This document shows positions 32,715-39,446 of a DNA stretch of 61,529 bases, in pieces (the stretch's first letter is position 1; every line of letters starts with the position of its first letter). The notes beneath the pieces are model-generated. The model made no database searches. It was given only the letters and a program-made list of their open reading frames with translations, and had not been told where the DNA came from. Both the position numbers and the translations under genes were made by a program. The stretch is taken from positions 1-61,529 of IMG/VR virus record IMGVR_UViG_3300030098_003632. One strand, written 5' to 3'. Source of the DNA: a virus.

Positions 32715-32945
32715 GAGACACTACGACTTGGGTGTGTGTCAATTCTTTTTGTACGTCTGGCCATACGCTCTACTAACTAACTTGCTTGAAGAAAGACCAC
32801 CCCCAACGTCCCCCATTGCGGATTGACATATATAATGTCCCACTCACAGATTTTTTCAGGTTTCTAAGCCAAAAGGCGGCGATCTCCTCCATAAATCCAG
32901 CAAAATGGTCGCTCGCGTTTGTTTTTTACCTGCAATGGCTCAGAC

Positions 32946-32964
32946 TGCGGAAATAATTTCCGCA
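32946..32964. promoter_or_regulatory. GCGGAAA-type palindrome, copy 1
   Basis: TGCGGAAAT-A-ATTTCCGCA, perfect 9-base arms. The same core occurs at 36723-36749 and 60687-60707, each time upstream of a rightward gene group. This copy sits in a divergent region where no transcript needs to end, so an operator or leader role is more likely than termination. Confidence 0.6.
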
Positions 32965-33008
32965 CTTTTAATTTCAGGTTTACCTGTCATAAAGCTGGTT
33001 TATTTCTA

Positions 33009-33014
33009 TATAAT
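33009..33014 (+). promoter_or_regulatory. Possible -10 box for the Pro-rich operon
   Basis: TATAAT lies 45 bases upstream of the ATG at 33059, which has CAGGAG as ribosome site. No good -35 is seen 16-18 bases upstream, so activation or an extended element would be needed. Confidence 0.4.
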
Positions 33015-33058
33015 CGAGCTATACGACGTATAAAACAATTTCTCAGGAGATTTCAACG

Positions 33059-33616
33059 ATGCCAGAAGTAAATGGTGTTAAATACCCTTACACTCCTCAG
33101 GGCATGAAACAGGCCGAAGAAGCGCGAAATAAATTAAATCAGGGGCCTGGATTCGACTTTTTGCCTGGCTGGGAGAATCGAATACCGCCAATGGGCACTC
33201 ATGGGCCTATATCACCTACAGGGCCGTGGTCAAACGCTCCAGATCCGATAGATTCAGGAGCGCCGGAGACATGGAACCCATTGCCGGGATATGACACTAG
33301 TGGGTTGCCGATATTCAATCCTCCGACCCCAAGATACCCAATCACGCCTGCACCAGTTCATGAGGCTCCAATACCTCCACTTGAGGCTGAATTGATGCCT
33401 ATGCCCCCTCAGATTCCTCTCACAACAAAGGATCTGAATATGCCTATCCCAGGCACGGCTAATACGAATCAGGTGCCAACATTCCCTAATTCAATGCCGT
33501 TAGGCAAGATGCCAGCTCCACAACCACCTCAGGAACCTAGATTTCAGATTCCAAAGCAGGACTGGAACAAATCGCCAAGGTATGCAGACCCCAGTAAAAT
33601 CGGAGGAATCCAATAA
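33059..33616 (+). CDS. Proline-rich virion-type protein, 185 aa
   Basis: The product is dominated by Pro, Gly, Asn and Thr after a short N-terminal part (VNGVKYPYTPQGMKQAEEARN) and is predicted disordered. Residues near 45 contain MGTHGPISPT, shared with the virion-type protein at 8954. It is coupled to the next gene (TAATG). Low-complexity composition and the shared motif suggest a virion or assembly-associated protein; no family is recognised. Confidence 0.65.
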   Translation: MPEVNGVKYPYTPQGMKQAEEARNKLNQGPGFDFLPGWENRIPPMGTHGPISPTGPWSNAPDPIDSGAPETWNPLPGYDTSGLPIFNPPTPRYPITPAPVHEAPIPPLEAELMPMPPQIPLTTKDLNMPIPGTANTNQVPTFPNSMPLGKMPAPQPPQEPRFQIPKQDWNKSPRYADPSKIGGIQ

Positions 33617-34239
33617 TGCCGCGATTTCCACAGACAACTAATTTTAAGATAATGACCCCCCAGAGCCAGCCAACAGTGCACGGTAATTGGGTTGAGCCCA
33701 TGGGACACAATAACCCCTTTGTTCCAGACCCAATGGAGGCGATTAATCCGGAATACTACAACCCTCAGTGGGCTGGGCCATATACCCCTGGGCCTAATTT
33801 TTATCACCCAGATTATCCGTATGTAGGGAATGCCAACCCATTGCCAGGCCCATGGCATCCAGGTTATCCAACAGATCGAATCCCAAGGTACGAGCCTAAG
33901 AATCCTGCCCCACCTGAACCATCACCATTCCCAAACCCAGGTGGCCGTGGTGACAAAACACCTATGCCTGCCCCACCTATGCGTGAGCCACTAATGCCCG
34001 GCCTTAGAGAAGATGGCCATGGAGGACAGAGACCACCTGTATTTCCACCAGGTAGAGGAATGGGTGGAGGGCAGGCTCCTGCCCCTGGTAATCCATTTGA
34101 TAAGCCTCCTGCGGAAGATCCATTCGGTAATCCTATTCCGCCACCGCCACTTCAGGGAGCTCTTGATGGGACGAGTGGTTCTTTCAATGTCCCTAGAGGC
34201 GGCGGGTTTCCCACTCGTCCAGGACAGGGAGGTCGATAA
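33616..34239 (+). CDS. Proline/glycine-rich protein, 207 aa
   Basis: A nearly fully disordered protein made of Pro, Gly, Asn and aromatic residues (YTPGPNFYHPDYPYV) with a Gly/Arg-rich C-terminal part. It is coupled by one-base overlaps to genes on both sides, so the cluster is translated together. The coding sequence has normal third-position variation, which argues for a real product. The role is unknown. Confidence 0.62.
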   Translation: MPRFPQTTNFKIMTPQSQPTVHGNWVEPMGHNNPFVPDPMEAINPEYYNPQWAGPYTPGPNFYHPDYPYVGNANPLPGPWHPGYPTDRIPRYEPKNPAPPEPSPFPNPGGRGDKTPMPAPPMREPLMPGLREDGHGGQRPPVFPPGRGMGGGQAPAPGNPFDKPPAEDPFGNPIPPPPLQGALDGTSGSFNVPRGGGFPTRPGQGGR

Positions 34240-34484
34240 TGGCTGGAAATTGGTGGGGTAAGAACCCTTCACGGAATCAGAGACAGAGCCGGCCTCGGAG
34301 AGATTTCTATGGCCAGCACTCTAATGAACGAGACAATAGCCGCTTCAGACGGGATTTCTATGGGCAACACCCATGGGAGATAGATCAGGGTGCGATGGCA
34401 GCACGGAATATGCTGCGTAACCTGTCTCCGTTAGAGAAAGCCTTGATGGATTATCAAAGGCGATGGGAACGATTCTATCGTTAG
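34239..34484 (+). CDS. Small basic Arg-rich protein with repeated motif, 81 aa
   Basis: A very basic 81-residue protein with RRDFYGQH occurring twice about 18 residues apart (about 20-27 and 37-44). The C-terminal half is helical (LSPLEKALMDYQRRWERFYR). Basic charge and position in a virion-type cluster suggest a DNA-associated or packaging-related small protein, but this is inference. Confidence 0.62.
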   Translation: MAGNWWGKNPSRNQRQSRPRRDFYGQHSNERDNSRFRRDFYGQHPWEIDQGAMAARNMLRNLSPLEKALMDYQRRWERFYR

Positions 34485-34541
34485 TAAGTAGACACCAAAA
34501 ATTTTTTTGCGGCCGCGCGAGGCCAAAGTGGAGTAATAGAT

Positions 34542-35342
34542 ATGTTTCCAATTCCAGAACCATCTGATTGGCGCCGTAGAAGATGGATACACCCAGATCC
34601 TCCAGCAGGTCAGAATACATCCGGCCATTCGGCGGGAAGACAGAAATCATGGTTTCCTGTCCTAGGCGGTGTTTCGGTACCTCAAGCTACTTCTGCTCTT
34701 ACATCTGGCCAGCCTAGCTTTGAGCAATGGAAGGCAAGGCAGGGCAGAGGTCGCTCTCAAGGTGCCTTGCCATTTAGCCATGGCAGAAATGTAGGCGCTG
34801 GGCGAACAGCCAATCCGATGGATGATGCTTCAGGGGTGCCTAGCTTCGAGCAATGGCGTCGTAAGCATTCAGCAAATAGCTTCGGTAAATACCAAGCCGC
34901 TGGATTTAGAATGCCTGACGATAACCGACTGCAAAGAGACTTTGGGCATTGGGTTGCCCAGCCCATGCATGGAAAGCGTTCAGCTAGGCCAGGAGGCAGG
35001 GCAGATGACCAAGGGCCGTTCGTAGATCCAGCTACAGTTCCTGGCACGAAGCCATGGTTCTTAGCTCAGGCAAAGAAAAAGAAATGGCCACCTCAGGACA
35101 AAAGGGATGGCCAAAGACGAGGCTTTGGTCAAAGCGGACTGTCTCCTGCAAATAAAGGACGCAACAAACCATTCCCAGCAGGGAAAGATCCGCACGGTGG
35201 CAGGGGTGACGGTGCTGGCCCTGGTTGGGGTCTAGGCGGTGGTCAAGGCAGTGGCATGCAAAGCATGGGCTGGAGGGCTCCTACCGCAGAGCAACTTGCC
35301 CGGCTCGCTGCGTCAGGAGATCCTTGGAAGATATTATGGTAG
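34542..35342 (+). CDS. Gly/Arg/Pro-rich protein with SFEQW repeats, 266 aa
   Basis: A basic, glycine-rich 266-residue protein. The motif SFEQWKARQ (about 66-74) recurs as SFEQWRRKH (about 101-109). The C-terminal third is Gly-rich and ends in a short helical segment (PTAEQLARLAASGDPWKIL). It follows a 57-base gap that holds a T-run and a NotI-type GCGGCCGC sequence. Probably a virion-associated or scaffold-like protein; the family is not recognised. Confidence 0.62.
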   Translation: MFPIPEPSDWRRRRWIHPDPPAGQNTSGHSAGRQKSWFPVLGGVSVPQATSALTSGQPSFEQWKARQGRGRSQGALPFSHGRNVGAGRTANPMDDASGVPSFEQWRRKHSANSFGKYQAAGFRMPDDNRLQRDFGHWVAQPMHGKRSARPGGRADDQGPFVDPATVPGTKPWFLAQAKKKKWPPQDKRDGQRRGFGQSGLSPANKGRNKPFPAGKDPHGGRGDGAGPGWGLGGGQGSGMQSMGWRAPTAEQLARLAASGDPWKILW

Positions 35343-35346
35343 TCAT

Positions 35347-35547
35347 CTAATCTTCAGATAGAATAGAGTCCTCTTCAGCTTGTAGCATGTTGGAGAGGAC
35401 TCTTGCTTTTTGCCCGATGCTTACGCACACGGCATTTAATTCAGCGTTTTCAGATCTGCCTTCTTCTTGTGCGAGAACATTTGCAGCAGCTTCTAATGCG
35501 TTCTTCGCATATCTCATGTTACTCAGAAATAGTCTTGGATCTGCCAT
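35347..35547 (-). CDS. Small helical protein, 66 aa
   Basis: An Ala/Glu-rich helical protein (MRYAKNALEAAANVLAQEEG) of 66 residues. It overlaps the upstream 82-residue gene by 29 bases. Both share a pattern of helices with LSNM/LADSM, so they may be distant paralogues or partners; the similarity is too weak to be sure. It ends five bases from the convergent 266-residue gene. Confidence 0.6.
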   Translation of the reverse strand: MADPRLFLSNMRYAKNALEAAANVLAQEEGRSENAELNAVCVSIGQKARVLSNMLQAEEDSILSED

Positions 35548-35767
35548 AGATGTCGTTTAGCTCCGCAAGTGTTTTGTGCATACTGTCTGCAAGCATGTAT
35601 GCCGATCTTAGATAAAGTGTCTCTCTTTCGTCGGTTTGAGTATACGCATCCAGAACCGAACGCAATGTTGAGACCATTACCTCCGAAGACTGGAGCAGGT
35701 TTGATGCGATCTTTTGTTTAGACCTCCGGTCGATGTTTTTATTTTTTGAACTTTTTCTGGAGCTCAT
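35519..35767 (-). CDS. Small helical protein with basic N terminus, 82 aa
   Basis: The first 20 residues are basic and Ser/Lys-rich (SSRKSSKNKNIDRRSKQK). The rest is helical (VMVSTLRSVLDAYTQ; LRSAYMLADSMHKTLAEL). The start overlaps the end of a small membrane-protein frame. Function unknown; the basic N terminus could bind nucleic acid. Confidence 0.6.
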   Translation of the reverse strand: MSSRKSSKNKNIDRRSKQKIASNLLQSSEVMVSTLRSVLDAYTQTDERETLYLRSAYMLADSMHKTLAELNDIYGRSKTISE

Positions 35768-35855
35768 TGTAAGACCTTACTTGCAGAATAAAAAATATCA
35801 TCGCAGCAGAGAACAAAAAGAATACGGCTGGGGTTTTGATCAGAAAATCAATCAA
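35739..35855 (-). CDS. Possible tiny membrane protein with TTG start, 38 aa
   Basis: A 38-codon frame starts at TTG 35855, six bases after GGAGAG, and overlaps the stop of the DUF3310-like gene and the start of the 82-residue gene. The product has one strongly hydrophobic segment (PAVFFLFSAAMIFFILQV) and a basic tail (KKFKK). The ribosome site and overlaps at both ends support it, but the rare start codon and short length keep it tentative. Confidence 0.42.
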   Translation of the reverse strand: MIDFLIKTPAVFFLFSAAMIFFILQVRSYNELQKKFKK

Positions 35856-36198
35856 TGGAATCTCTCCGAATACATTCCTCTAGGTATGTAATTGCTTTCT
35901 TATAATCCTGCACTGCTGTATTGCCTTCTTTCTTTCCAGCTCTGCATATATACTTCAAGGCATTTCCAGCCCAGAAGTCTAGCTTCCATTCGTCAATAAC
36001 GTCCCATGGTTGTATTTCATGGTCATAGTGTTCAGGTGGTTCTTTGCGCGTCAACTCTTTAGTCCATCCACACTCTAGGCATTGTATATATTTTCTGATA
36101 GGGCTATTGCCGAATGAGCATCCATACCTTCTTAGTCTTTTGCTGTCGCATCTAGGGCATTTAGATGTCTTCCCGTTGCTCATACTGCACGCATCCAT
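35848..36198 (-). CDS. Zinc-ribbon plus DUF3310-like protein, 116 aa
   Basis: Two parts are visible. Residues about 10-50 form a zinc ribbon with CPRC and CLEC pairs. Residues about 55-112 follow the DUF3310 pattern: HYDHEIQPWDVIDEW, then DFWAGNALKYICRAGKKEG and the DYKKAITYLEECI helix, as in phage proteins annotated SaV-like or nucleotide-kinase-like. I chose ATG 36198 because GAGG lies five bases upstream; a GTG at 36204 overlaps that ribosome site. The fusion of ribbon and DUF3310 in one small protein is the noteworthy point. Confidence 0.75.
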   Translation of the reverse strand: MDACSMSNGKTSKCPRCDSKRLRRYGCSFGNSPIRKYIQCLECGWTKELTRKEPPEHYDHEIQPWDVIDEWKLDFWAGNALKYICRAGKKEGNTAVQDYKKAITYLEECIRRDSID

Positions 36199-36409
36199 AA
36201 TCACCTCTGGTATGTAATATTGCCGTTATTGTATCTTTATCGTCCAGCGGAAACCATGCGGGATCTCCATCGCCATCTATTCCGGCAATATATATAACCT
36301 GGGTAGTCAGTGTTTCATGCGCCTCTGGCGAAGTCAGCATACATTCCGACCAATTACTGTCTTCCATCGGCTCTCTCCAGTATAGGCAGGATCTGCAATT
36401 TGCACTCAT
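36161..36409 (-). CDS. Small Cys-containing protein, 82 aa
   Basis: A pair CRSC at the N terminus with CLYW-like neighbours, a further Cys near residue 23 and a final Cys in YGCVQYE could form one zinc site. The middle is acidic. It overlaps the 92-residue gene by four bases (ATGA type) and the DUF3310-like gene by 38. Unknown family; small phage zinc proteins of this kind are common. Confidence 0.62.
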   Translation of the reverse strand: MSANCRSCLYWREPMEDSNWSECMLTSPEAHETLTTQVIYIAGIDGDGDPAWFPLDDKDTITAILHTRGDYGCVQYEQREDI

Positions 36410-36684
36410 ATTCTATTTCTTTTGTACATATTCCAGATCTTCTGGTTTCCTGTTGGGGACTTGTGCTTCTTGTCTGGATCCTCCAGTTCCTTCGCTGGTA
36501 CAAATTCTACCAGATGCTCTTTGGGCACTATGAAGAAAAAACCATCGTAGTCGTATAAATAGCGAACTAAAAGATCAGGCTCGGGTTTGTCGTTACTGTT
36601 CCAGTATTCGCCCTCCCAAACCATGACATCACCCTTTACAGGGCCTAGGTTGTAAGCCTCAACAAGTATGTAGTACCTTTTCAT
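36406..36684 (-). CDS. Unknown 92-aa protein
   Basis: A 92-residue, Tyr/Asp/Glu-rich protein beginning MKRYYILVEAYNLG with a beta-rich first two thirds and a basic tail. It is the first gene of the short leftward group 35347-36684. No family recognised. Confidence 0.62.
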   Translation of the reverse strand: MKRYYILVEAYNLGPVKGDVMVWEGEYWNSNDKPEPDLLVRYLYDYDGFFFIVPKEHLVEFVPAKELEDPDKKHKSPTGNQKIWNMYKRNRI

Positions 36685-36722
36685 ATCTGCGCACCCCGAC
36701 TCAGTTAATTCCTTAAAACGAA

Positions 36723-36749
36723 AGAGTTCGGAAATAATTTCCGCACTCT
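36723..36749. promoter_or_regulatory. GCGGAAA-type palindrome, copy 2
   Basis: Arms AGAGTTCGGAAAT and ATTTCCGCACTCT pair over 13 positions with one T:C mismatch. The core CGGAAATAATTTCCG equals that of copy 1. It lies in a divergent region, 224 bases upstream of the rightward gene at 36973. Confidence 0.58.
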
Positions 36750-36960
36750 ACGGTAACTCGGGCTCCCACCTTTATTGTATTAGAGGCGAGACTGGGGAAC
36801 ACTCCCGTTTGCGAAACAAGGCTCACTCCCAGCAGTTCTTTAGTCGTGTATTGCGCTGGCGAAGTTACGAAACGCGTCTGGGAGACTCCATTCTCCCGAT
36901 GCGCATAGAAAAGGATAGCTTGTCAGGATACAGCGGTGGCGTCAAGATTTCAATAAGCCG
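36750..36960. other. Non-coding stretch with alternative stems
   Basis: No gene is seen between the leftward 92-residue gene and the rightward gene at 36973. The stretch repeats CTCCC/GGGAG segments that can pair in several ways, including ACTCCCAG (36824-36831) with CTGGGAG (36877-36883) and GGGAG/CTCCC around 36879-36895. It is not a tRNA: the enclosed arms do not fit a cloverleaf. A leader RNA or processed RNA is possible. Confidence 0.4.
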
Positions 36961-36966
36961 TATAAT
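36961..36966 (+). promoter_or_regulatory. -10 box directly before the gene at 36973
   Basis: A perfect TATAAT lies six bases before the ATG at 36973, with no Shine-Dalgarno between. Transcription would start at or next to the start codon. No good -35 is present, so a phage or host activator may be involved. Confidence 0.5.
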
Positions 36967-36972
36967 GGATTT

Positions 36973-37254
36973 ATGAAAAAAACCAATGTTTCTATAAACG
37001 GCACTAATTACACTGTACGTTATACACTCCTGCGAAAGAGCAGAGGATCTTGCGATCATCCTGGAAAAAAGACTCCAGAGATACTTATAGATAAACGACT
37101 TAAGGGCGTGGAGGAACTGGAGGTTTCTATACATGAAATGCTTCACGCTTTGGCTTTCAAGATGTTCGATGAAGAATGGGTGTTCGATAGTGCGATTGAC
37201 CTAGCAAAGGCTTTATACGAATTGGGATGGAGAAAAGGAGAAGAGAATGGCTAA
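36973..37254 (+). CDS. Small metallopeptidase-like protein with HExxH
   Basis: A 93-residue protein with HEMLHAL (54-60), the zinc-binding HExxH of small gluzincin or SprT-like peptidases. The N-terminal half is beta-like and basic and the C-terminal part is helical. No third zinc ligand is obvious; His/Glu/Asp candidates are few, so the site may be incomplete. The gene is preceded by a TATAAT box only six bases upstream and seems leaderless. It overlaps the metallophosphoesterase gene by eight bases. Confidence 0.68.
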   Translation: MKKTNVSINGTNYTVRYTLLRKSRGSCDHPGKKTPEILIDKRLKGVEELEVSIHEMLHALAFKMFDEEWVFDSAIDLAKALYELGWRKGEENG

Positions 37255-37921
37255 TGTGCTTGTGATAGGTGACACGCATGCGCCAGCAATGCTGGATGGA
37301 TACACAGACTTCCTTAGAGAGATACAGAAGTCTTGGGACTGCAAGGAAGTAGTTCACATAGGCGATGTAGTTGATTGGTCTGCAATCTCCTACCACGAAA
37401 AGGATCCTAGCGATCCAAGTGCCTATGATGAATATGAAAAGGCTAAGAAGCAGGTCTCTGAACTATACAAGCTATTTCCTAAAGCTGTAGTAATGACAGG
37501 CAATCACGACTCCCTTCCCAGAAGGAAGGCGACCACAATAGGGATACCAGAACAGCTCATAAGAAAGTATGCTGATATATGGGAAACTCCTAAATGGGAC
37601 TGGAAGCCAAGATTCTCATTGCACGTTATTGATAACGTCATCTACGCACATGGCGATAGGGGAAAGGCCGGAATAGGTGCTGCCCTGAAGAACGCCAAAG
37701 AACATTTCAAGTCGTGGGTGCAAGGCCATCTACACAGTCAAGCGGGAGTTTCATATTATGCAAATGAGCATCGAATCATATTTGGCATGAATGTCGGATG
37801 TGGTGTTGATGCCGATAGCGCGTCTATGAAATATGGTAAGAAGTTCAACCAAAAACCTTTGGTTGGATGCGGTGTTGTTCTAGGAGGAACACACGCTATT
37901 TTCGAGCCAATGAAACTTTAG
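37247..37921 (+). CDS. Calcineurin-like metallophosphoesterase
   Basis: All five motifs of the family are in order in 224 residues: GDTH (8-11), GDVVDW (about 44-49), GNHD (about 84-87), HGD (about 130-132) and GHLHS (about 155-159). These bind two metal ions and hydrolyse phosphodiesters or phosphomonoesters; phage members act on nucleotides, RNA ends or proteins. AAAAGGAGAAG precedes the ATG. The substrate cannot be read from sequence. It is cotranscribed with the small HExxH protein and the M19 dipeptidase. Confidence 0.92.
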   Translation: MANVLVIGDTHAPAMLDGYTDFLREIQKSWDCKEVVHIGDVVDWSAISYHEKDPSDPSAYDEYEKAKKQVSELYKLFPKAVVMTGNHDSLPRRKATTIGIPEQLIRKYADIWETPKWDWKPRFSLHVIDNVIYAHGDRGKAGIGAALKNAKEHFKSWVQGHLHSQAGVSYYANEHRIIFGMNVGCGVDADSASMKYGKKFNQKPLVGCGVVLGGTHAIFEPMKL

Positions 37922-37935
37922 GAAGGATTGTATAG

Positions 37936-38109
37936 ATGAAGGATAGTAAATTAGCTAAGATATTCCTATTAACAGGTTCTGCGTGTTTTACCTCAGTTAC
38001 TGTTTACATGGGCATCTTAATGTGGAAGAGTTATGTATGGGCTCAGTGGCTCCATAGGTTACAAGATTCGTTGAATAGGTATGAGAGTGGCGCAGGCCCT
38101 TTAATATGA
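37936..38109 (+). CDS. Small membrane protein, 57 aa
   Basis: A short gene of 57 codons: a Lys/Asp start (MKDSKLAK), one hydrophobic segment (about 9-32, FLLTGSACFTSVTVYMGILMW) and an amphipathic Trp/Arg-rich tail. GGAAGGA lies upstream and the stop overlaps the dipeptidase start (ATGA), so translation is coupled. Coupling to a peptidoglycan-type dipeptidase suggests an envelope role, such as holin-like or anchoring protein; this is inference. Confidence 0.62.
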   Translation: MKDSKLAKIFLLTGSACFTSVTVYMGILMWKSYVWAQWLHRLQDSLNRYESGAGPLI

Positions 38110-39362
38110 GAAGAGATCTTGATAAAATCAAATCTTACACAACGGTAGACTGGCATACACATCTTTCGTTGAAGTCGGCTCTGTTCCATAGAGACCTCTG
38201 CAAACATCATAGCAGGAGGATCTTTAGTCGTGGATTCTCCCCTCTAACAAGCAGAGCTGACTTCCCGAAGATGATACAGGGGGGATTGGATGTTTCCCTC
38301 TCTGTAGCTTACATCCCTGAAGTGGAATGGCAGGATGACATTCCACCCATCCGCTGGCTTAGGTGGCTAGCTCCTCGTGCATGGAAGCGAATTTTTGGCG
38401 CAGATTCGTATTACGAAGCAACCATTACTGCAATCCAAGATGTAGAGGAGCAGGCCGCTAAGCATAACATTGAAAACAGGGATCAGGATTGGTATCGACG
38501 CGTTGCTATCTGTAGATGTTACAGCGACGTAAAACAGGCAATCAGGGAAAAAGCCTTGGCTATCGTTCATGCTGTAGAAGGTGGCCATTCACTGCAGGGT
38601 GAGGTTTGCGGCAAAGAAGAAGATGATTTTAAGCATGCTCCCTACGAAGATGCCAAAAAAGAGGTGATGGCAAATCTATTAGACTTCAAGCAGAGAGGTG
38701 TGGCATACCTGACTCTTGCCCACTTCTACCCTAACATTGTAAGTAACCCTGTATTTCCTTACCCCGAATATACTTCTAAGTTTGCTAAGTGGCATCCGAT
38801 GCTTGGCAGATGGGACACCACTCAGGGCCTCACTCGCATCGGCATGGATGTTGTTGAAAGATGTTTTGATCTCGGTATTATCGTAGATTTGGCTCACTCG
38901 ACCCCAATGGCACGATCACAAGTATATGCTTTAGCTGAAGCGAACGATGCCGAGTGTCAGGTCATTGCTTCCCATACAGGTGCTTATGAAATTAAAAATG
39001 ATATGTACAACCTGGAAGATTGGGAGATTAAGTGGATAGCAGACAATGGCGGTGTAATCTCTACCATTTTGATGAACTATTGGCTGGTTCCCCACCACAC
39101 CTCCTTAGGTTTAGATCATGTTGCAAAAACAGTAGGCCATGTCAGAAAAGTCGGTGGCATAGAAGCCACAGCTATAGGGACTGATTTTGATGGCTTTACA
39201 GATCCTCCGGATGACGTAGAAGACATGAGTCAAATACAGAGAATTGCTGCTCGATTAGCCAGCGAAATGAAGTCGATTGGAGTCCCTAGATATTCAGACA
39301 AAGACCTTAAAGCGTTCCTTGGAGGAAACTCATTGCGAGTTTTATCTGAGGGATGGAAATAA
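38106..39362 (+). CDS. Membrane dipeptidase homologue (peptidase M19)
   Basis: A 418-residue protein with the M19 motif series: DWHTH (15-19), HAVEG (155-159, metal-bridging Glu158), LAHFYPN (205-211), IVDLAHS (259-265), IASHT (288-292), IGTDFDG (358-363) and GGNSLRV near the end. The family hydrolyses dipeptides, including those with D-amino acids, with two zinc ions. One change stands out: the usual HxD first metal motif is HxH here. There is no signal peptide, so it is cytoplasmic unless released at lysis. Possible roles are use of host dipeptides or murein-peptide turnover. It precedes the scaffold gene. Confidence 0.9.
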   Translation: MRRDLDKIKSYTTVDWHTHLSLKSALFHRDLCKHHSRRIFSRGFSPLTSRADFPKMIQGGLDVSLSVAYIPEVEWQDDIPPIRWLRWLAPRAWKRIFGADSYYEATITAIQDVEEQAAKHNIENRDQDWYRRVAICRCYSDVKQAIREKALAIVHAVEGGHSLQGEVCGKEEDDFKHAPYEDAKKEVMANLLDFKQRGVAYLTLAHFYPNIVSNPVFPYPEYTSKFAKWHPMLGRWDTTQGLTRIGMDVVERCFDLGIIVDLAHSTPMARSQVYALAEANDAECQVIASHTGAYEIKNDMYNLEDWEIKWIADNGGVISTILMNYWLVPHHTSLGLDHVAKTVGHVRKVGGIEATAIGTDFDGFTDPPDDVEDMSQIQRIAARLASEMKSIGVPRYSDKDLKAFLGGNSLRVLSEGWK

Positions 39363-39373
39363 TATGTACCTAA

Positions 39374-39394
39374 AGGGGTTGCAGTTACGCCCCT
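39374..39394 (+). terminator. Weak terminator-like hairpin before scaffold
   Basis: AGGGG (39374-39378) pairs with CCCCT (39390-39394) and is followed by AAAGATTTTAATA. The stem is short, so partial termination between the dipeptidase gene and the capsid cluster is likely. Confidence 0.4.
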
Positions 39395-39446
39395 AAAGAT
39401 TTTAATATGTTAGTAACAAGCCCAAAGACCTTACAGGAGAGTTGTT

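Larger units (their letters stand above)
32565..33058. other. Divergent regulatory region, no gene
   Basis: About 490 bases between the leftward small-gene operon and the rightward Pro-rich operon. It contains the right 14-bp inverted copy (32701-32714), a TTGACA/TATAAT cluster in GACATATATAATGTC (32825-32839), a palindrome (32946-32964) and a -10-like TATAAT at 33009-33014. I see no credible coding frame; a 74-codon frame at 32552-32776 lacks a ribosome site and has no plausible composition. Confidence 0.6.

Noticed and set aside
32552-32776. A 74-codon rightward frame in the divergent region
   Set aside because: No ribosome site, low-quality composition, and it starts inside the small leftward gene on the other strand.
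34501-34530. T-run plus GC-rich GCGGCCGC as a terminator
   Set aside because: The T-run comes before, not after, the short GC stem on the plus strand, and the stem is only four base pairs.
36824-36883. tRNA-like closing stem (ACTCCCAG/CTGGGAG)
   Set aside because: The enclosed 46 bases do not form D, anticodon and T arms, and there is no T-loop sequence.
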